A stretch of 64,000 nt of DNA, from NCBI RefSeq assembly GCF_000802185.1, contig NZ_KN676113.1, forward strand, positions 4,483,430-4,547,429. Direction: 5' to 3'. The stretch is from Belnapia sp. F-4-1 (GTDB lineage Bacteria > Pseudomonadota > Alphaproteobacteria > Acetobacterales > Acetobacteraceae). Positions 60,481 to 64,000 of this stretch are shown piece by piece. The notes beneath the pieces are model-generated. The model was given only the letters and a program-made list of their open reading frames with translations, ran no database searches and was not told where the DNA came from. Made by a program: the position numbers and the translations under genes. Every line of letters starts with the position of its first letter. Position 1 is the first letter of the stretch.

Positions 60481-62258
60481 TGGTGCCGGCGGCTTTCACC
60501 TTCGCGGCGCTCGGCGAGTTCTTCGCCCGGGGCGGCAGCCCGATGGCGGTGGCGGAGGCGGCGCTCGCGCGGATCGCGGCCTGGGACGACCCGGCGCTGT
60601 TCCTGACGCGGGTGCCGGAGGAGGCGGTGCTGGCGCGGGCCAGGGCGCTGGCGGCGGAGGGGCCTCGCGGGCGGCCGCTCTTCGGCCTGCCCTTCGTGGT
60701 GAAGGACAATATCGATTGCGCGGGGCTGCCGACGACGGCGGCCTGCCCGGACTATGCCTATACGCCGGCGGCGGACGCGCCGGCGGTCGCGCGGCTGCTG
60801 GCGGCGGGGGCGGTGCTGCTGGGGAAGGTCAATCTCGACCAATTCGCCACGGGGCTGAACGGCACGCGGAGCCCGCATGGCACGCCGCGCAACCCGGTGG
60901 TGCCGGAGTGTATCCCGGGAGGTTCCTCCTCCGGCTCGGCGGCGGCGGTGGCGGCGGGAATCGCGGCCTTCTCGCTGGGGACGGATACGGCGGGGTCGGG
61001 GCGAGTGCCGGCCATGGCCTGCAACATCGTCGGGTTGAAGCCGAGCCTCGGGCTGGTGCCGACCGCAGGAGTGGTGCCGGCTTGCCGGTCGCTCGATTGC
61101 GTGTCCGTCTTCGCGCTGACCGTCGCGGATGCCTCTGCCGTGCTGGAGGTGATGGCGGGGGTGGCGGGGGGGGATCGGTATGGGCGCCCTGCCCCGGCCG
61201 GCTGGCAGGCGGCGCCGGCGGGGCAGCTCCATTGGCGGCTGGCGGCGCCGCTGCCGGGGCAGCTGGTTTTCGACACGGCGGATGATGCGGCGCTCTATGA
61301 GGCGGCGCTGGCGCGGCTCGGGCCGGTGGAGCGGGTGGATATCGCGCCTTTCCTGGCCATCGCGCAGCGGCTCTATGACGGTGCCTGGGTGGCGGAGCGG
61401 ACGGCGGCGCTGCGGGGCTTCCTCGCCGAGCGGCTGGGGAGCGTGCATCCGGTGACGCGGGGCATCCTGGAGGCGGGGCTTGGCAAGCTCACCATCGATG
61501 CCTGGGACGACTTCCATGCGGCGGCGGAGGCGCGGCGGCGGGCGCAGGTGCTCTTTGCCAGTGTGGATGCGCTGGTGCTGCCGACGGCGCCTGGGGTGCC
61601 GACGCTTGCCGATCTTGCCGCCGAGCCGGTGGCGGCGAATAGCCGGCTCGGGACCTATACCAACTTCGTCAATATCTGCGACCTGGCGGCGCTGGCGGTG
61701 CCGGCGGGATTCCGCGGCGATGGGCGGCCCTTCGGCGCGACGCTGGTGGGGCCGGCCTTTTCCGAGGCAAGGCTGGCGGGGCTGGGGGCGGGGCTGCATG
61801 CCGGCGCCGGGGTCGGGCTGGGGGCGCTGGGCGGCGTGGTGCCGGCGGCGCCGGAGCCCCCTGCCCTTGCCGCCGACGAACTGCCGCTGCTGGCGATCGG
61901 GGCGCATATGGCGGGACTGCCGCTCAATCCGCCGGTGGTGCGGCATGGCGGGCGGTTCCTCGGCGAGGCGCGGACGGCGGCGGTCTATCGGCTGCACGAT
62001 CTCGGCGGCAGGCCGGGGATGGTGCGGGTCGGCGAGGGTGGCGTCGCGGTGGCGGGCGAGGTCTGGGCGGTGCCGGCCGCTTCCGTCGGGCCGTTCCTCG
62101 CGGAGATTCCGCCGCCGCTCGGCTTCGGACGGGTGGAGATGGCGGACGGGTCGCGGCCGCTCGGCTTCCTCTGCGAGGCGGCGGGCGTCGTGGGGATGCC
62201 GGATATCTCGGCGACGGGTGGATGGCGGGCTTATCTGGCATCGAAGGAGCGGGCGTGA
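60480..62258 (+). CDS. atzF: Allophanate hydrolase
   Basis: A 592-residue enzyme that splits allophanate to ammonia and carbon dioxide. The amidase-signature domain (about 1-430) has the triad K75 (FVVKDNID), cis-Ser S149 in GGSSSGSA and nucleophile S173 in DTAGSGRVP. The C-terminal domain (about 465-592; LPLLAIGAHMAGLPLN, LGEARTAAVYRLHDLGG) is typical of AtzF/DUR1 allophanate hydrolases. No urea carboxylase or biuret hydrolase gene is nearby, so the source of allophanate is not obvious. It overlaps both neighbours by one base. Confidence 0.93.
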   Translation: MVPAAFTFAALGEFFARGGSPMAVAEAALARIAAWDDPALFLTRVPEEAVLARARALAAEGPRGRPLFGLPFVVKDNIDCAGLPTTAACPDYAYTPAADAPAVARLLAAGAVLLGKVNLDQFATGLNGTRSPHGTPRNPVVPECIPGGSSSGSAAAVAAGIAAFSLGTDTAGSGRVPAMACNIVGLKPSLGLVPTAGVVPACRSLDCVSVFALTVADASAVLEVMAGVAGGDRYGRPAPAGWQAAPAGQLHWRLAAPLPGQLVFDTADDAALYEAALARLGPVERVDIAPFLAIAQRLYDGAWVAERTAALRGFLAERLGSVHPVTRGILEAGLGKLTIDAWDDFHAAAEARRRAQVLFASVDALVLPTAPGVPTLADLAAEPVAANSRLGTYTNFVNICDLAALAVPAGFRGDGRPFGATLVGPAFSEARLAGLGAGLHAGAGVGLGALGGVVPAAPEPPALAADELPLLAIGAHMAGLPLNPPVVRHGGRFLGEARTAAVYRLHDLGGRPGMVRVGEGGVAVAGEVWAVPAASVGPFLAEIPPPLGFGRVEMADGSRPLGFLCEAAGVVGMPDISATGGWRAYLASKERA

Positions 62259-62629
62259 TGGAGGTCGATCTTCCGGAGGTGCTAGCCGAGATGCGGGCGG
62301 CCTTCGCCGAGTATGAGAGGGCGCTCGTCACCAATGACGTGCCGGTGCTGCAGGCGCTGTTCCGGCGGGATGCTCGGACGCTGCGCTATGGGCCGGCGGA
62401 ATGCCTCTATGGCTGGGAGGCGATCGCGGCCTTTCGCAGCACGCGCTCGCCGGTCGGGCTGGCGCGGGAGCTGGAGAATACCGTGATCACCACCTTCGGG
62501 CGCGACTTCGCCGTGGCCAACACCGAGTTCGTGCGTGCGGGGAAGCGCGGGCGGCAGAGCCAGAGCTGGGTGCGCTTCCCTGATGAGGGCTGGCGTATCG
62601 TCGCCGCCCATGTCTCGCTGATGGGTTAG
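62258..62629 (+). CDS. AtzH/HpxZ-like protein (DUF3225)
   Basis: A 123-residue protein of the NTF2-like AtzH/HpxZ group. Family segments are FAEYERALVTNDVPVLQALF, RYGPAECLYGWEAIAAFR, and FAVANTEFVR with the C-terminal WRIVAAHVSLM. AtzH accompanies the cyanuric-acid and oxalurate pathways; its molecular role is not settled. It is coupled to the allophanate hydrolase by TGATG and overlaps the convergent hydrolase gene by four bases. This pairing strengthens a ureide or triazine-type nitrogen role for the cluster. Confidence 0.87.
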   Translation: MEVDLPEVLAEMRAAFAEYERALVTNDVPVLQALFRRDARTLRYGPAECLYGWEAIAAFRSTRSPVGLARELENTVITTFGRDFAVANTEFVRAGKRGRQSQSWVRFPDEGWRIVAAHVSLMG

Positions 62630-63828
62630 CCCTTGAGGTAGGTCTCCGCCGCATCGGCGAGGATCTGGCAGCAGAGCGCCAAATCCTCCTCCTTGGTGTC
62701 CTCGGCCCAATGGTGGCTGATGCCGCCGATGGAGGGAGTGAAGAGCATCGAGACGGGCATGACGCGGGCGATGTATTGCGCGTCGTGCCCGGCCCCGCTC
62801 GGCATGCGCTGCCAGAGGCCGGGGGCGTGGCGCTCCGCGGCGGCATCGAGGGCGGCCATCATCGCGGTGTCGCAGGGGGCGGGGAGCGACTTGCTGACAT
62901 TGACCAGCGTCGCGGTGCAGCGCTCGCGGCGGTTGCTTTCCTGCACGCAGGCGCGGAGGCAGGCCTCCATGCGATCAAGCGTCGCCACGTCGATGTCGCG
63001 GAACTGGAAGAGGATGTCGGCGCGGCCGGGGATGATGCTTGGCGCGCCAGGCTCGACCGCGATGCGGCCGGTGGTCCAGGTGCTGCGCTCGCCGCAGGCC
63101 TTCGGCATCTCCCCGTCGATCATGGCGAGCAGGCGGACGGCGGCGAGGCCGGCATCGCGGCGCTCAACCATCGTCGTGCCGCCAGCATGGTCCTGCATGC
63201 CTTCGATGGTGATGCGCCACTGCCAGATGGCGACGATGCCGGTGACGACGCCGGCGCGGAAGCCAGCCTTCTCGAGCTGCGTGCCCTGCTCGATATGCAT
63301 CTCGAAGAAGCCCTTGTGGCGGCCGGGCTCCAGCTGCATCCGCGGCTTGCCCGCAAGGCCGGCGGCGGCCAGCGCCTCGCGCAGCGGCGTGCCGTCGTTG
63401 CGGCTGCGGCTGCGGTCGATCTCCTCCTCCGGCAGCGCGCCGATGATGGACTTGCTGCCGAGGAAACCGCCCTCGAAATGCCCCTCCTCATCGGCGAAGG
63501 CGGCGACGTCGACGGGCAGACCGGCGCGGGCGAGCGCGAGGGCGGCCATGACGCCGAGCGCGCCGTCGAGCCAGCCGGCCTGGTTCTGGCTCTCGATATG
63601 GCTGCCGGCGAGGAGGTGGGGCCCCGGGCCGCGGTGGCGGCCATAGACATTGCCGATGCCGTCGATGCTCGGCTCCAGCCCGACCTCCGCCATGCGCTCC
63701 ATCAGCCAGCGGCGGCTTTCCATGTCCTCGGGGGAGTAGGTCGGGCGGTGGACGCCGGTCTTGTAGGCGCCGATCCTGCGCAGCTCGTTGAGGTCGCGGA
63801 GGAAGCGGTCGGCGTCGATCTGCGGCAT
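62626..63828 (-). CDS. Zn-dependent hydrolase (N-carbamoyl-L-amino acid / allantoate amidohydrolase type)
   Basis: A 400-residue M20-fold amidohydrolase of the HyuC/AllC family. Metal ligands are visible in GSHIESQ, the Asp of GWLDGALG, DEEGHF and HIEQG, and near the end in GISHHWAED; the substrate-binding HAGGT and GAGHDAQ are also intact. It removes carbamoyl groups from ureido compounds and releases ammonia. GGGGGA upstream sets the start at 63828. Being convergent with the AtzF-AtzH operon, it may take part in the same nitrogen pathway under separate control. Confidence 0.92.
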   Translation of the reverse strand: MPQIDADRFLRDLNELRRIGAYKTGVHRPTYSPEDMESRRWLMERMAEVGLEPSIDGIGNVYGRHRGPGPHLLAGSHIESQNQAGWLDGALGVMAALALARAGLPVDVAAFADEEGHFEGGFLGSKSIIGALPEEEIDRSRSRNDGTPLREALAAAGLAGKPRMQLEPGRHKGFFEMHIEQGTQLEKAGFRAGVVTGIVAIWQWRITIEGMQDHAGGTTMVERRDAGLAAVRLLAMIDGEMPKACGERSTWTTGRIAVEPGAPSIIPGRADILFQFRDIDVATLDRMEACLRACVQESNRRERCTATLVNVSKSLPAPCDTAMMAALDAAAERHAPGLWQRMPSGAGHDAQYIARVMPVSMLFTPSIGGISHHWAEDTKEEDLALCCQILADAAETYLKG

Positions 63829-64000
63829 GGTGGTCCCCCGTTGCGGCGCGGCATGCTGGCGCCGGATCCGGAGGCGCGCAACCGGGCGGCGACGCGCCGA
63901 GTTGGCCCGCGGCGACGGCATCGGCCATGCGGGTGGCGGTGCGGCGTGGCGTCTGCCTGCCGCTTGGGCAGGCGCTGTCTCAGGGTGCCGATTTCCCGCT
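63829..64000. other. Right-hand flank, no supported gene
   Basis: The last 172 bases lie upstream of the Zn-dependent hydrolase and probably hold its promoter. A rightward frame opens at ATG 63927 and runs off the window without a stop, but it is short and shows no recognisable motif, so no gene is called. Confidence 0.4.

Noticed and set aside
63927-64000. Possible start of a rightward gene at the window end
   Set aside because: Only 24 codons, no clear ribosome site and no motif; the real sequence lies outside the window.

Overview
The window is chromosomal DNA from a very GC-rich alphaproteobacterium, most likely an Acetobacteraceae member of the Roseomonas type. This is inferred from codon use, from the dusB-ntrB-ntrC-ntrY-ntrX-(...)-hfq-hflX-mazG gene order, from a fused ispDF, and from the many orphan solute-binding proteins. 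No phage, transposase, tRNA, rRNA or CRISPR array was seen. Coding density is high. Genes within operons often overlap by 1-4 bases (TGATG, ATGA or GTGA), which points to widespread translational coupling.

Region 1 (1-15.4 kb) is housekeeping and nitrogen control. It holds the end of a metallo-beta-lactamase-fold hydrolase, an AT-rich gap with DnaA-box-like 9-mers, mazG, a pirin, an IMPase, hflX, hfq, a HAD phosphatase, a D-amino-acid aminotransferase, the dusB-ntrBC-ntrYX operon and the divergent ispDF. Region 2 (15.5-23.3 kb) has small unknown proteins, cutA, a thiolase divergent from an acyl-CoA carboxylase beta subunit plus DUF1028, DUF3597, class III alcohol dehydrogenase and a Bug-type binding protein.

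Region 3 (23.4-33.7 kb) starts with a blue-light (LOV) hybrid histidine kinase divergent from a second Bug protein. A good sigma-54 promoter match follows, leading into a peptide/opine-type binding protein, an N,N-dimethylformamidase-like iron amidohydrolase and aminopeptidase N. Region 4 (33.9-45.5 kb) is catabolic: an extradiol-type dioxygenase, a gamma-glutamyltransferase-like amidohydrolase, then a leftward operon (SDR, HisD-like dehydrogenase, CodA/AtzC-like deaminase, PEP-mutase-family lyase, FMN 2-hydroxyacid oxidase) divergent from an orphan TRAP binding protein, two more SDRs and a tyrosine phosphatase.

Region 5 (45.5-55.3 kb) contains the stress trio prkA-yeaH-spoVR behind a 404-bp leader, DoxX, a serine beta-lactamase-fold hydrolase, an FkbM methyltransferase gene broken by an exact 43-bp tandem duplication, and minCDE. 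Region 6 (55.5-64 kb) has a thioesterase/2-hydroxyacid dehydrogenase pair and a nitrogen-scavenging cluster: a complete ABC importer, an arylformamidase-like hydrolase, allophanate hydrolase and an AtzH-like protein, with a convergent carbamoylase-type hydrolase. This cluster has a second sigma-54 promoter candidate.

The most coherent story is nitrogen: NtrBC/NtrYX are encoded here, and two amide- or ureide-degrading clusters carry GG-N10-GC promoter candidates. The points most worth checking are those promoters, the orphan dimethylformamidase-like enzyme, the HisD-like catabolic operon, the 43-bp duplication and the DnaA-box-like cluster before mazG.
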